Part shown: positions 1 through 7,888 of the stretch, piece by piece | Layout: each line of letters begins with the position of its first letter | How positions within the stretch are numbered: the stretch's first letter is position 1 | Source of the DNA: Candidatus Onthenecus intestinigallinarum | Lineage (GTDB): Bacteria > Bacillota > Clostridia > Christensenellales > Aristaeellaceae | Reading direction: 5' to 3' | NCBI GenBank assembly: GCA_018713325.1 | Contig: DVFJ01000033.1 | Span: 1-59,065, forward strand | DNA length: 59,065 nucleotides | The notes under the pieces: generated by a model | The model's database searches: none | Seen by the model: only the letters and a program-made list of their open reading frames with translations | Told to the model about the DNA's origin: nothing | Made by a program: the position numbers and the translations under genes

Positions 1-35
1 CGTGGAAGTGAACGTTTTAAGCAGGAGGTGTCATT

Positions 36-641
36 ATGAAATCAAAAAAAGAAAACGAGGATTTTAACAGGGTGCAAGCCGACCTAAAAGCAAATGGATT
101 CAGAGAAAAAGATGTCACAATTCCGTCTGGAAAGGCAATGGTTTTAGGAATTGTTTATGCACTCCCGTTCGTAATAACTTTGGGCTTATTGTATCGCTTT
201 CTCTTAATTAAAAGAGCGCATTTGTCAGAAGTCGGCGGACTTTCTTTTTACATTATGTTTATAGCCATTATTGCTATCTCAGTTGTGATACATGAGTTGT
301 TGCATGGTATCGGTTGGGCAATTTCAAGCGGTAAAGGCTGGAAGGTGGTTCGGTTTAATATCAACGCAATGATGCCAAGTTGTGCTTGTAAGGTGGCGTT
401 AAAAAAGAAATCGTACTTAACTGGAGTTTTGGCACCTTTTGTAATATTGGGATTAGGCAGCATACTGTTTGTTTTCGTATATCCTGGCACAGTGTCTTTG
501 CTTACTCTAATGGTTAATTTTATTGCCGCAGGAGCTGATTTGCTTATTGCCGTTAATGTATCAAGAGAAGGCAACTGCTTAATTGCCGACCACCCAACAG
601 AAGCCGGTTATATCGCGTTTTACAAGTCAAGTAATGTATGA
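36..641 (+). CDS. DUF3267-type membrane metalloprotease-like protein
   Basis: A 201-residue membrane protein with a zincin HExxH motif (HELLH, residues 86-90) inside a hydrophobic segment, plus flanking transmembrane stretches near residues 36-58, 70-86 and 130-165. This arrangement and the C-terminal Asp-His-Pro stretch (about 185-187) fit the DUF3267 putative zinc peptidase family, whose substrates are generally unknown. The start is set by an AGGAGGTG ribosome site just upstream. The base composition is far more AT-rich than everything after about 860, and it precedes a conjugative-element-like intergenic region, so I infer that it belongs to a mobile element or to a different genome. Catalytic activity is inferred from the motif only. 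Confidence 0.8.
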   Translation: MKSKKENEDFNRVQADLKANGFREKDVTIPSGKAMVLGIVYALPFVITLGLLYRFLLIKRAHLSEVGGLSFYIMFIAIIAISVVIHELLHGIGWAISSGKGWKVVRFNINAMMPSCACKVALKKKSYLTGVLAPFVILGLGSILFVFVYPGTVSLLTLMVNFIAAGADLLIAVNVSREGNCLIADHPTEAGYIAFYKSSNV

Positions 642-668
642 TGTTAAATAGCAAAGCCAGCCGAGCCA

Positions 669-771
669 GTCAACGGTCAAGATGAACGGCGCATACGCGC
701 CGCCGTTGACAGCCCCGCCCGGTTTTGCAGTTGGGCAATCAAGGGGCGACAGCAAGGAGTGCTGCCGCCCC
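669..771. repeat. Paired inverted repeats typical of conjugative-element intergenic DNA
   Basis: Two strong hairpins lie between the DUF3267 gene and the short ORF at 800. The first has outer arms 669-676 and 703-710 (GTCAACGG/CCGTTGAC) and inner arms 687-692 and 697-702. The second has arms 743-754 and 760-771 with one mismatch. From memory, this kind of GC-rich folded stretch sits ahead of the small sigma-factor-like gene in Tn1549-type conjugative elements of Clostridia. No U-tract follows either hairpin, so simple terminators are unlikely. Confidence 0.5.
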
Positions 772-799
772 GCACTATTATCAGAGAGGGGGAATTTCC

Positions 800-862
800 A
801 TGACCGAAGATGAAGCCTACAAAGTGCATATTCAGTACACATTCAATGCCTTTTGTAGATGA
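800..862 (+). pseudogene. 5' fragment of a conjugative-element sigma-factor-like gene
   Basis: An ATG at 800 follows a GAGGGGGAA ribosome-site-like sequence and opens a frame of 20 codons ending at a TGA at 860-862. The peptide beginning MTEDEAYKVHIQYTFNAFC resembles the first residues of sigma-70-like helix-turn-helix proteins found in Clostridial integrative conjugative elements (recognised from memory). The reading frame should continue for over 100 residues, but the sequence switches at about 854-857 to the permease gene on the other strand. It is therefore a truncated fragment. Family assignment is tentative because only about 19 residues remain. Confidence 0.45.
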
Positions 863-1700
863 AGGCCAGCGTGAAGGTGACGTTGTAGTCGTTTTCCTGA
901 ATGGCGGTGATCAGCAGGCCGCCGATGCCGGGCACGGAGAAGGCCTTCTCCACGACAAGGCTGCCAGTGAGCACGTTGACGATCGAGGGCGCGATGACCG
1001 TGATGACGCCGGTGAGCACGTTGCGCAGCACGTGGCGCACGGTCAGCGCGGCGCGGCCGACGCCCTTGGTGCGCGCCAGGGTGATGTAGTTCTGGCCCAG
1101 CACGTCGATGATCTCCGAGCGCGTGTAGCGCGCCACGCTCGCCATGGGCGAGACGGCCAGCGTCAGCGACGGCAGCAGGCTGGACAGGAAGGGCTGTTTA
1201 GTCGAGTAGAGGAAGGGCAGCAGCTTCCACTGAAAGCCCACGAAGTAGGCCAGCAGCAGCACAAAGGCGAACGAGGGCAGGCTCACGCCCAGGATGGCCA
1301 CGGCAGAGGTGATCGAGTCCGCCACACGCCGGTGGTTGAAGCCGGCCACGACGCCCAGCAGGAGGCCCAGCGTCACGCCCAGTACCACCGCCTGCAGGCC
1401 GATGCGCACCGTCACGGGGAAGCGCTTGGCCAGCAGATCGGAGATGGGCATGTTCTGCTGGATGTTGTAGGACACGCCGAAGTCGCCCCGCAGCATGTTG
1501 GCGATGTAGTTGATGTAGCGCGTCCAGAACGGCTGGTCCAGGCCGTACTTGGCTTCGATGCTCGCGCGCTGCTCAGGGGTGAGCTCGGGGTTGTTGAACG
1601 GCGAGCCGGGCATGAGCTCCATGAGGCAAAAGAGGATAAAGAGCACGAACAGCAGCGTGGCGACGGCCATCAGCAGCCGTTTGAGGACGTACTTTTTCAA
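843..1700 (-). pseudogene. Oligopeptide ABC transporter permease (DppB/OppB type), 3' truncated
   Basis: An inner-membrane permease of the BPD_transp_1 family that would pair with the solute-binding protein encoded just upstream. The TTG start at 1700 gives the typical N-terminus LKKYVLKRLL and is preceded by GGGAG about ten bases away; the longer upstream frame is non-coding. The periplasmic loop with GLDQPF and the cytoplasmic EAA-like loop with ARTKG are present. After the usual NDYNV segment the protein should run about 30 more residues with a last transmembrane helix, but after Phe-Ile-Tyr the frame enters the foreign left-end DNA and stops after four codons (KRH stop). It is therefore broken at the junction near 855, either by rearrangement or by assembly error. 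A second permease and the ATPases are missing from the window. Confidence 0.82.
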
Positions 1701-1731
1701 GGCGCACCATCTCCCGTCACGAATGTACAGC

Positions 1732-1780
1732 AAAAACGGCGCGCCGGCGGGACGCTTCATGCGCGTCCGCGCCGGCGCGC
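1732..1780 (-). terminator. Intraoperonic hairpin between binding-protein and permease genes
   Basis: On the minus strand a long GC-rich stem (arms 1763-1780 and 1739-1755, loop 1756-1762, one bulged base) is followed by five U residues (1732-1736). It lies between the binding-protein stop (1820) and the permease start (1700). Such partial terminators usually let the binding protein be made in excess over the membrane subunits; that role is inferred here. Confidence 0.6.
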
Positions 1781-1819
1781 GCGGGTGCCATGGGCGGCAA
1801 AGGGGGGGGGGAACGCCGC

Positions 1820-3424
1820 TTACTCGGCGATGTCGACGTTCATGAAGTCCCAGCTGACGCCGACCAGGTGGTGGAAGTAACCGCTCAGCGACGGACGGAT
1901 CAGCAGGCAGTCGGCCGTGCGGTAGACCGGGATCGCCACGGCGTTGCACTGGGCCATCTCCTCCAGGTCGAGGCAGTTGTTCCAGATGACCTCAGGGTCG
2001 GTCTCCACGAGCGTGGCGTTGTACAGCTCGTCATACTCGGGGAAGGAGCAAAACGCATAGTTGAGGTTGTGGCCGGTGGTGTACTGGCCCAGCTTGGCCA
2101 GCACGTTGGGCACGGAGGAACCGGTGCGGTGCAGGCCCAGCTCGAAGTTGCCGTTCTCCATGTCGTCCAGGCGCTGCGCCTTGGGCATGACCTGCAGGTT
2201 GATCGTCAGGCCCGGGCAGGCGGTCTCGATCTCGGACTGGATGAACGCGGCCACATTCTGCGCGGACTCGGTGTCCTCAATGGTGAAGTCCAGCTCCAGG
2301 CTGTCCACGCCCAGCTCTTCCTTGGCCGCTTCCCAGTAGGCCGCGGCGGCCTCCTTGTCGCTCTGCCAGAAGTCCGGACGCACGGAGTTGAACTCGGTGC
2401 CGTCCGAGCCGAAGAACACGTCGGAGTAGTTGCAGTCATACTTGGCCAGCGAGCCGTCGGCCAGGATGTTGTTCACCAGCGCCTCGCGGTCGATGGCAAA
2501 GCCGATGGCGTAGCGCAGGTTGGCGTTTTGCAGCTCCGGCACCTGGAAGTTGGGCACGATGTACCAGCTGTAGGTCGTCGGGGCGGTGTAGAAGGCCTCG
2601 CTGTCGCGGTACATGTCCACCAGGTCGCTGGTGAGGATGACGTAGTCGGCCGTGCCGCTCTCATAGGCCATGATGCCGGTCTGCGTGTCCTTGATCACCT
2701 GGTACTCGATGGCGTCCACGTTCACCGTGTCGGCCGCCCAGTAGTCCTCGTTCTTGGTGATGGTCCAGGTCAGATCGCCAGCCGTCCAACCCTCGAGCTT
2801 GAACGCGCCGCAGGTCAGCAGCGTATCGCTGGACAGCGCGTACTGGTCGCCGCAACTCTCCACGAACGCCTGGTTCATCGGCCCGAAGTAGCAGCCGCAC
2901 AGGAACTCCAGCAGCCAGTTGCAGGGCGTGGTCAGCTCCAGCACCAGCGTCTTGTCGTCCACGGCGGTCACGCCCAGTGTGTCCGGATCGGCCTCGCCCG
3001 CGCTGATCTCGGCCAGGTTCTTGATCGGCACGTAGTTGAAGAGGAAGGCGTTCTCAAAGCCGTTGGCCGGGTTGCACGTGCGCTTCCAGCTGTAGACAAA
3101 GTCCGCCGCGGTCACCGGGTCGCCGTTGCTCCACTTGCTGTCGCGCAGCGTGAAGGTGTAGGTCAGTCCGTCGTCGGACACCGTGTAGCTCTCGCACAGC
3201 GCCGGCTGGGGCACGTTGTTCTCGTCCAGACGGAACAGGCTGTCCAGCAGCAGCGCCATCATGCTCGTGGCGTATCCGTCGCCGGTGTTGCTGATGTCCA
3301 GCGTATCCAGCTCCACGTTCTGCGTCAGACGGACTACCTTGTCCCCCTCCGCTTGGGCGAAGGGCGAAAGGAGCAGCGCCGCCAACATCGCGGCGACCAG
3401 GACGATCGACTTCCACTTAGACAT
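1820..3424 (-). CDS. Peptide/nickel-type ABC transporter substrate-binding protein (SBP_bac_5)
   Basis: An exported 534-residue solute-binding protein of the OppA/DppA family, captured by the features DKTLVLELTTP, the YSWKRTCNP segment and the later region around DREALVNNIL (about residue 300). The N-terminus has a Lys-rich start and hydrophobic core ending in AQA, a signal peptidase I site. There is no lipobox cysteine, which is unusual for a Gram-positive binding protein that must stay at the membrane. It is the first gene of a minus-strand operon with the truncated permease, separated by a strong hairpin, and it has its own promoter at 3485-3514. Substrate is unknown; peptides are the usual family ligand. 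Confidence 0.9.
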   Translation of the reverse strand: MSKWKSIVLVAAMLAALLLSPFAQAEGDKVVRLTQNVELDTLDISNTGDGYATSMMALLLDSLFRLDENNVPQPALCESYTVSDDGLTYTFTLRDSKWSNGDPVTAADFVYSWKRTCNPANGFENAFLFNYVPIKNLAEISAGEADPDTLGVTAVDDKTLVLELTTPCNWLLEFLCGCYFGPMNQAFVESCGDQYALSSDTLLTCGAFKLEGWTAGDLTWTITKNEDYWAADTVNVDAIEYQVIKDTQTGIMAYESGTADYVILTSDLVDMYRDSEAFYTAPTTYSWYIVPNFQVPELQNANLRYAIGFAIDREALVNNILADGSLAKYDCNYSDVFFGSDGTEFNSVRPDFWQSDKEAAAAYWEAAKEELGVDSLELDFTIEDTESAQNVAAFIQSEIETACPGLTINLQVMPKAQRLDDMENGNFELGLHRTGSSVPNVLAKLGQYTTGHNLNYAFCSFPEYDELYNATLVETDPEVIWNNCLDLEEMAQCNAVAIPVYRTADCLLIRPSLSGYFHHLVGVSWDFMNVDIAE

Positions 3425-3484
3425 TGGGCATCCACTTCACTTTCGTTTGGATTGACCTTTCCCGCGGGGAAAAATCATGCACCT

Positions 3485-3514
3485 ATTGTATCGAAAGCGC
3501 CGCCCGCTGTCCAA
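3485..3514 (-). promoter_or_regulatory. Sigma-A promoter for the peptide transporter operon
   Basis: On the minus strand TTGGAC (3509-3514) and TACAAT (3485-3490) are separated by 18 bases, about 60 bases upstream of the binding-protein start. The surrounding 345-base intergenic region (3425-3769) is AT-rich and otherwise holds only this promoter and the divergent guaB promoter. Confidence 0.65.
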
Positions 3515-3678
3515 TATATATTTATTCTTGATTTACGGAATAAATGGTTATGCAGTAAGAGAATAAAACATTCGGAAAAAGAGGGAGAAAAGGCGAAAAA
3601 GTGCATGAATGCAGATCTGTACATGCAGAATTGTTGTTTCAAGGAATAAAATGGACGCGGTGTGGCACAGATGGATGC

Positions 3679-3707
3679 TTGATTTTGCCGCGGCTGTGAT
3701 TTATAAT
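3679..3707 (+). promoter_or_regulatory. Sigma-A promoter for guaB
   Basis: TTGATT (3679-3684) and a perfect TATAAT (3702-3707) are spaced by 17 bases. The predicted leader to the guaB ATG is about 55 bases, too short for a purine riboswitch, and I see no PurBox here. Confidence 0.75.
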
Positions 3708-3769
3708 GAACTATTCGAACCCCTATGCAGCCGTGAACGCACAACCGATCCGAAGGAGGAGGACCTGGG

Positions 3770-5278
3770 ATGGCTTTTTTTTACGATGAACCGTCGCATA
3801 CGTTCAGCGAGTACCTGCTGGTGCCGGGCTATTCGTCGGCGGAGTGCATACCCTCGCGAGTGTCGCTCAAGACGCCGGTGGTGCGGTTTCGCAAGGGCGA
3901 AGAGCCGGCCCTGACGATGAACATCCCGCTGGTGTCGGCGATCATGCAGTCCGTATCGGACGACCGCATGGCCATTGCGCTGGCGCGGGAGGGCGGCATC
4001 TCGTTCATCTACGGCTCGCAGACGGTGGAGCAGCAGGCGGCGATGGTGCGTCGGGTGAAGAGCTACAAGGCGGGCTTCGTGCAGAGCGATTCGAACGTGC
4101 GGCCGGATCAGACGCTGGCGGACATCCTGGCGCTCAAGGCGCGCACGGGCCACTCGACGGTGGCGGTGACGGACGACGGCACGCAGAACGGCCGGCTGAT
4201 CGGCATCGTGACCAGCCGCGACTACCGCGTCAGCCGCATGGACCCGGCCACGCCCGTCAGCGCGTTCATGACGCCCATTGAAAAGGTGATCTACGCCAAG
4301 GAGGGCATCAGCCTCAAGGAGGCCAACAACGTCATCTGGGACCACAAGCTCAACGCGCTGCCCATCCTGGATGAAGAGGGGCGTCTGGCGGCGTTCGTGT
4401 TCCGCAAGGACTACGACTCGCACAAGGGCAACCCCGACGAGCTGCTCGACGCCCAAAAGCGCTACGTCGTAGGCGCGGGCATCAACACGCGCGACTACGA
4501 GGAGCGCGTGCCGGCGCTGGTGGAGGCCGGCGCGGACGTGCTGTGCATCGACTCCTCCGAGGGCTACACGGAGTGGCAGCGGCGCACGCTCGCGTTCATC
4601 CGCGAGCGCTACGGCGAGCGGGTCAAGGTCGGCGCGGGCAACGTCGTGGATCGCGACGGCTTCCGCTTCCTGGCCGAAGCGGGCGCGGATTTTGTAAAGA
4701 TCGGCATCGGCGGCGGCTCGATCTGCATCACGCGCGAGACGAAGGGCATCGGCCGCGGCCAGGCGACGGCCGTGATCGAGGTGGCCAAGGCGCGCGACGA
4801 GTACTTCCGCGAGACGGGCGTGTATGTGCCCATCTGCTCCGACGGCGGCATCGTGCACGACTACCACATCACCCTCGCGCTGGCGATGGGCAGCGACTTC
4901 TGCATGCTGGGGCGCTACTTCTCGCGCTTTGACGAGAGCCCCACGAACAAGGTCATGGTCAACGGCAATTACATGAAGGAGTACTGGGGCGAGGGCAGCG
5001 CGCGCGCGCGCAACTGGCAGCGCTACGACATGGGCGGCGCGAGCAAGCTGTCCTTTGAGGAGGGCGTCGACTCCTACGTGCCCTACGCGGGCAGCCTGCA
5101 CGACAACGTGTCGCTGACGCTGGCCAAGGTGCGCTCGACGATGTGCAACTGCGGCGCACTGACGATCCCCCAGCTGCAGGAGAAGGCCAAGCTGACGCTG
5201 GTGTCCTCGGTGAGCATCGTGGAGGGCGGCGCGCACGACGTCGTGCTCAAGGACAGCTCGGCGGTGCCGGTGAAGTGA
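3770..5278 (+). CDS. guaB: IMP dehydrogenase with CBS domains (divergent Clostridial form)
   Basis: Oxidises IMP to XMP with NAD, the committed step to guanine nucleotides. The 502-residue protein has the (beta/alpha)8 barrel interrupted by a CBS pair at about residues 100-220 (containing [11 protein letters not shown] and [10 protein letters not shown]). The catalytic cysteine is Cys319 in [12 protein letters not shown], where most bacterial enzymes read GIGPGSICTTR; the changed loop matches a divergent IMPDH type I know from Lachnospiraceae-like Clostridia. The ATG at 3770 follows AAGGAGGAGG. A strong terminator at 5287-5319 separates it from the guaA-like gene, so the two are neighbours but probably separate transcripts. 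Confidence 0.95.
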   Translation: MAFFYDEPSHTFSEYLLVPGYSSAECIPSRVSLKTPVVRFRKGEEPALTMNIPLVSAIMQSVSDDRMAIALAREGGISFIYGSQTVEQQAAMVRRVKSYKAGFVQSDSNVRPDQTLADILALKARTGHSTVAVTDDGTQNGRLIGIVTSRDYRVSRMDPATPVSAFMTPIEKVIYAKEGISLKEANNVIWDHKLNALPILDEEGRLAAFVFRKDYDSHKGNPDELLDAQKRYVVGAGINTRDYEERVPALVEAGADVLCIDSSEGYTEWQRRTLAFIRERYGERVKVGAGNVVDRDGFRFLAEAGADFVKIGIGGGSICITRETKGIGRGQATAVIEVAKARDEYFRETGVYVPICSDGGIVHDYHITLALAMGSDFCMLGRYFSRFDESPTNKVMVNGNYMKEYWGEGSARARNWQRYDMGGASKLSFEEGVDSYVPYAGSLHDNVSLTLAKVRSTMCNCGALTIPQLQEKAKLTLVSSVSIVEGGAHDVVLKDSSAVPVK

Positions 5279-5286
5279 CGCCTGCA

Positions 5287-5319
5287 GCCCCGCCTCCCGG
5301 GAGGAGGCGGGGCTTTTTT
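5287..5319 (+). terminator. Intrinsic terminator after guaB
   Basis: A perfect 11-base-pair GC-rich stem (5287-5297 with 5303-5313), five-base loop, then six T residues (5314-5319), starting 8 bases after the guaB stop codon. Confidence 0.92.
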
Positions 5320-5467
5320 GCGCGTTTGGACACAGCGGCGGGCGTGGGCACGCATGGAGGAAGGAAAAACCGCCTTTCGTGCAGAATAGTATAAAGAAAA
5401 AATCCGGCCCCTGGGGAATGAGGCCGTCGGGCGCGCCGCGGGGCGCGGCGCATGAGGAGGAGAAACC

Positions 5468-6916
5468 ATGCGGGACATGATCCTGATCGTGGACCATCAG
5501 CACGAGTTCAGCCGGATGATCGCGCGCAAGTTGCGGGCCGAGCGCTTTTACTGCCGGGTGGTGCCCGGCGATATGACGCCCGAGCAGCTGCGCGCGCAGG
5601 AGGCGTCGGGCATCGTGCTGGCGGGTGGACTGCGGGGTGAGATGCCCACGCCGGCGCAGGTGGCGGCCTGCGAGGGCGTGCTGGCGCTGGAGCTGCCGGT
5701 GCTGGCCATGGGCGATGCGTCGCTGGCGCTGCTGTGCGCACTGGGCGGGCGCGTGGGCGATGCGTTCGTGCAGGGGCAGGCGCTGACCATCCGCTATGCG
5801 GACATCCCGGTGTTCGACGGGCTGGGCGCGGGCGAGCGCTGGCTGGCGCAGGCGCGGGAGGTGGACCTGCCTGCGGAGGTGACGCCCGTGGCCGGGTGCG
5901 ATGCGGGCACGGTCGCCTTCGGGCACAGCCACCGGCCGGTCTATGGCGTGCAGTTCCAGGTCGAGCAGAACGACCCGGACGGCATGGCGATCCTGTCCAA
6001 CTTTGCGCAGCGGATCTGCCGGTGCACGCCCTGGTGGTCGACCGAGGCGTTCATCGAGCGCGGCAAGGCCGAGATCGTCGCGGAGGCGGAGGGCGGGCGC
6101 GCGCTGTGCGCGGTGAGCGGCGGGGTCGATTCGACCGTGTGCGCGTTGCTGGCGCACTTGGCGCTGGGCGAGCGCATGCAGGCGCTGGTGCTGGACAACG
6201 GCCTGCTGCGCGAGGGGGAGGCGCAGGCGACGTTTGAGATGCTCTCGAATCTGGATGTGGACACCGCGCGCATGGACGTGACGGCGCAGACGTTCGAGGC
6301 GCTGCGCGGGCTGACGGACTGGGATGCGAAGCGCCGCGCGGTCGTCGGGGTGATGCACCGGGCGATGGACGCCTTCGCCGGCGCGCTGGACGGCGCGAGC
6401 ATCCTGCTGCAGGGCACGAACTACTCCGACATCACCATCGGTCACGTGCCGGACACGGCGGGTAGCCGCTTGCGCACGTTGTTGCCGCTGCGCGAGCTGT
6501 TCAAGGACGAGGTGCGCCGCGTGGCCGAGCAGCTGGGCCTGCCGGTTGAGGTCGCGCGCAGGCAGCCGTTCCCGGCGGCGGGCCTGGCGATGCGCATTGC
6601 GGGCGAGACGACGCCCGAGCGCGTGCGCATGCTGCGCGCGGCGGACGCGGTGTTCGCCGCCGAGATCCGCGAGGCGGGGCAGGAGAGGCGCCTGACGCGC
6701 TTCTATCCGACGCTCGTCAGCGGCGCGCCGTTCGGCTGGACGGGCGAGGTGATCGTGCTGCATGCGGCGCATGCCAGCGATAGCCGCATGGTGCCCGCAC
6801 GGCTGCCCTACGACCTGACAGAGCGCGTCGCGGGCCGCATCGTGCGCGAAGTGCCGGGCGTGAGCCGCGTGCTGTACGATCTGACGCCCGGCGGCGTCCG
6901 TGCGGAGGGCGCATAA
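5468..6916 (+). CDS. GMP synthase-like protein with degenerate glutaminase domain
   Basis: Homologous over its full 482 residues to GuaA, which aminates XMP to GMP using glutamine and ATP. The ATP-pyrophosphatase loop SGGVDS (217-222) and the LFKDEVR helix (344-350) are intact. The class I glutaminase domain is not: the nucleophile elbow normally reading G-x-C-x-G is AMGDA (80-84), placing Gly82 where the catalytic Cys belongs, and the HPE motif is QVE (164-166), losing the catalytic His. The KSHHNVGG loop is shortened to about ITIGHVPD (322-329), FPGPGLAIR has become FPAAGLAMR (368-376), and the C-terminal KPPATIEWE tail is absent. The ATG follows GGAGGAGAAACC; a weak TATAAA box lies at 5390. 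It may be ammonia-dependent, have another substrate, or work with a separate glutaminase; a canonical guaA may exist elsewhere. Confidence 0.8.
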   Translation: MRDMILIVDHQHEFSRMIARKLRAERFYCRVVPGDMTPEQLRAQEASGIVLAGGLRGEMPTPAQVAACEGVLALELPVLAMGDASLALLCALGGRVGDAFVQGQALTIRYADIPVFDGLGAGERWLAQAREVDLPAEVTPVAGCDAGTVAFGHSHRPVYGVQFQVEQNDPDGMAILSNFAQRICRCTPWWSTEAFIERGKAEIVAEAEGGRALCAVSGGVDSTVCALLAHLALGERMQALVLDNGLLREGEAQATFEMLSNLDVDTARMDVTAQTFEALRGLTDWDAKRRAVVGVMHRAMDAFAGALDGASILLQGTNYSDITIGHVPDTAGSRLRTLLPLRELFKDEVRRVAEQLGLPVEVARRQPFPAAGLAMRIAGETTPERVRMLRAADAVFAAEIREAGQERRLTRFYPTLVSGAPFGWTGEVIVLHAAHASDSRMVPARLPYDLTERVAGRIVREVPGVSRVLYDLTPGGVRAEGA

Positions 6917-6930
6917 GCGACTTCACCCCC

Positions 6931-6971
6931 AAACAAAGGCAGACACGGCCATGCCGTGTCTGCCTTTGTTT
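6931..6971. terminator. Bidirectional terminator between guaA-like and PHP genes
   Basis: A perfect 19-base-pair stem (6931-6949 with 6953-6971) with a three-base loop lies between two convergent genes. The A-rich and T-rich outer ends (AAACAAA/TTTGTTT) make it usable on both strands, although neither U-run is uninterrupted. Confidence 0.8.
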
Positions 6972-6982
6972 GGACGCATTCA

Positions 6983-7861
6983 TCAGTCCAGCGCGATGGG
7001 GCTGAGGTAGGCTTTGCGCCCCGCTTCGTCCACGACCTCCACGCGCACGAAGCGCTCGCCCCGCTGCAGCGCATACACGGCCTCGCATACGCCGCTCCCC
7101 TGCACGCAGCGGCCGTCGGTCCAGACGAGGTTGGAGTAGAAGATGACGCGTCGGGCAGGGCTGGTGCGCACGACGACGCGGCCGTTTGCGACCTCCACCT
7201 GTTCGATGCGCGGGCCGCGCGAGGCGTAGAAGCGCCCCGCGTCCAGTGCATCGAGCAGCGCCTCGCGCGTGCAGGCCGGAGCGTTGACGCAGATGAAGGA
7301 CTGGCACTCGTCGCCGTCGTAGAAGTGCGCGTCGTCGGCGCAGACGACGGGCAGGTAGGCGCCGGCGGTGCTGGCCAGGTCCGAGAAGGAGGCGGACTCG
7401 GCGCGGTCGCCGTTCCAGGGGCTCCGCGAGACGGAGTTGAAGATCTCCAGCGCGCTTACGCCGCGCAGGCGCGGGAGCACGGACAGCGTGTTGAGCGACC
7501 AGGCGGGGTGGGCGAGGATCGCGCGCCCGCCCGCGGCGCGGATGGCGGCGATGCCGTCCTCGGGCCCCATGCCGGGCTGGCACACGGCGTGGGCGTCGAA
7601 CGGCTCGCGCAGGCCCAGGCCGGTGATGTGCACGACCTGTACGTCCAAGCGGTAGTCCAGCTCCACGCCCGAGAGCACGAGCACGCCCTGCTCGATTCGC
7701 TCGGGCGAGACGGTGCGGTGGTCGGTCAGCGCGATGAAGTCGTAGCCGGCCCGCGCATAGCGGGCGATCGCGTCCTGCGGCGACAGGCGGCCGTCGCTGC
7801 AGGTGGTGTGCATGTGCGTGTTGCCCTTGAAGAAGGGCAGGCGCTCGTCAAAGAGCAGCAT
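6983..7861 (-). CDS. PHP-domain metal-dependent phosphoesterase
   Basis: A 292-residue polymerase-and-histidinol-phosphatase (PHP) domain protein. Metal ligands are visible in order: HMHTTCSDG (15-23), TDH (46-48), GVE (65-67), AHP (about 117-119) and DDAH (about 172-175). Relatives hydrolyse phosphate esters such as nucleoside 3',5'-bisphosphates or histidinol phosphate; which one here cannot be told. The C-terminal part (about 220-292) resembles a beta-rich extension. It is the last gene of the purine operon, 27 bases after purD, with an AAGGAGGCG ribosome site. Its place in the operon hints at a nucleotide-related substrate, but this is inference. Confidence 0.85.
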   Translation of the reverse strand: MLLFDERLPFFKGNTHMHTTCSDGRLSPQDAIARYARAGYDFIALTDHRTVSPERIEQGVLVLSGVELDYRLDVQVVHITGLGLREPFDAHAVCQPGMGPEDGIAAIRAAGGRAILAHPAWSLNTLSVLPRLRGVSALEIFNSVSRSPWNGDRAESASFSDLASTAGAYLPVVCADDAHFYDGDECQSFICVNAPACTREALLDALDAGRFYASRGPRIEQVEVANGRVVVRTSPARRVIFYSNLVWTDGRCVQGSGVCEAVYALQRGERFVRVEVVDEAGRKAYLSPIALD

Positions 7862-7888
7862 GGGTTCGCCTCCTTCAAAAAGGGTGGG

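Noticed and set aside
1801..1812. Run of about ten G residues after the SBP gene
   Set aside because: It is a homopolymer near a gene end; it could be a sequencing-error hot spot, but no reading frame depends on it.
1790..3649. A 619-codon plus-strand frame over the binding-protein gene
   Set aside because: It is a codon-position shadow of the SBP; the minus-strand protein has a signal peptide and family motifs.
3708..3769. Guanine riboswitch upstream of guaB
   Set aside because: The leader is only about 55 bases, too short, and no purine aptamer-like core is visible.
3701..6772. A 1023-codon open frame on the minus strand over guaB and guaA-like
   Set aside because: It is antisense to two well-supported genes, is Arg/His/Ala-rich low-complexity and has no ribosome site; it is a high-GC shadow.
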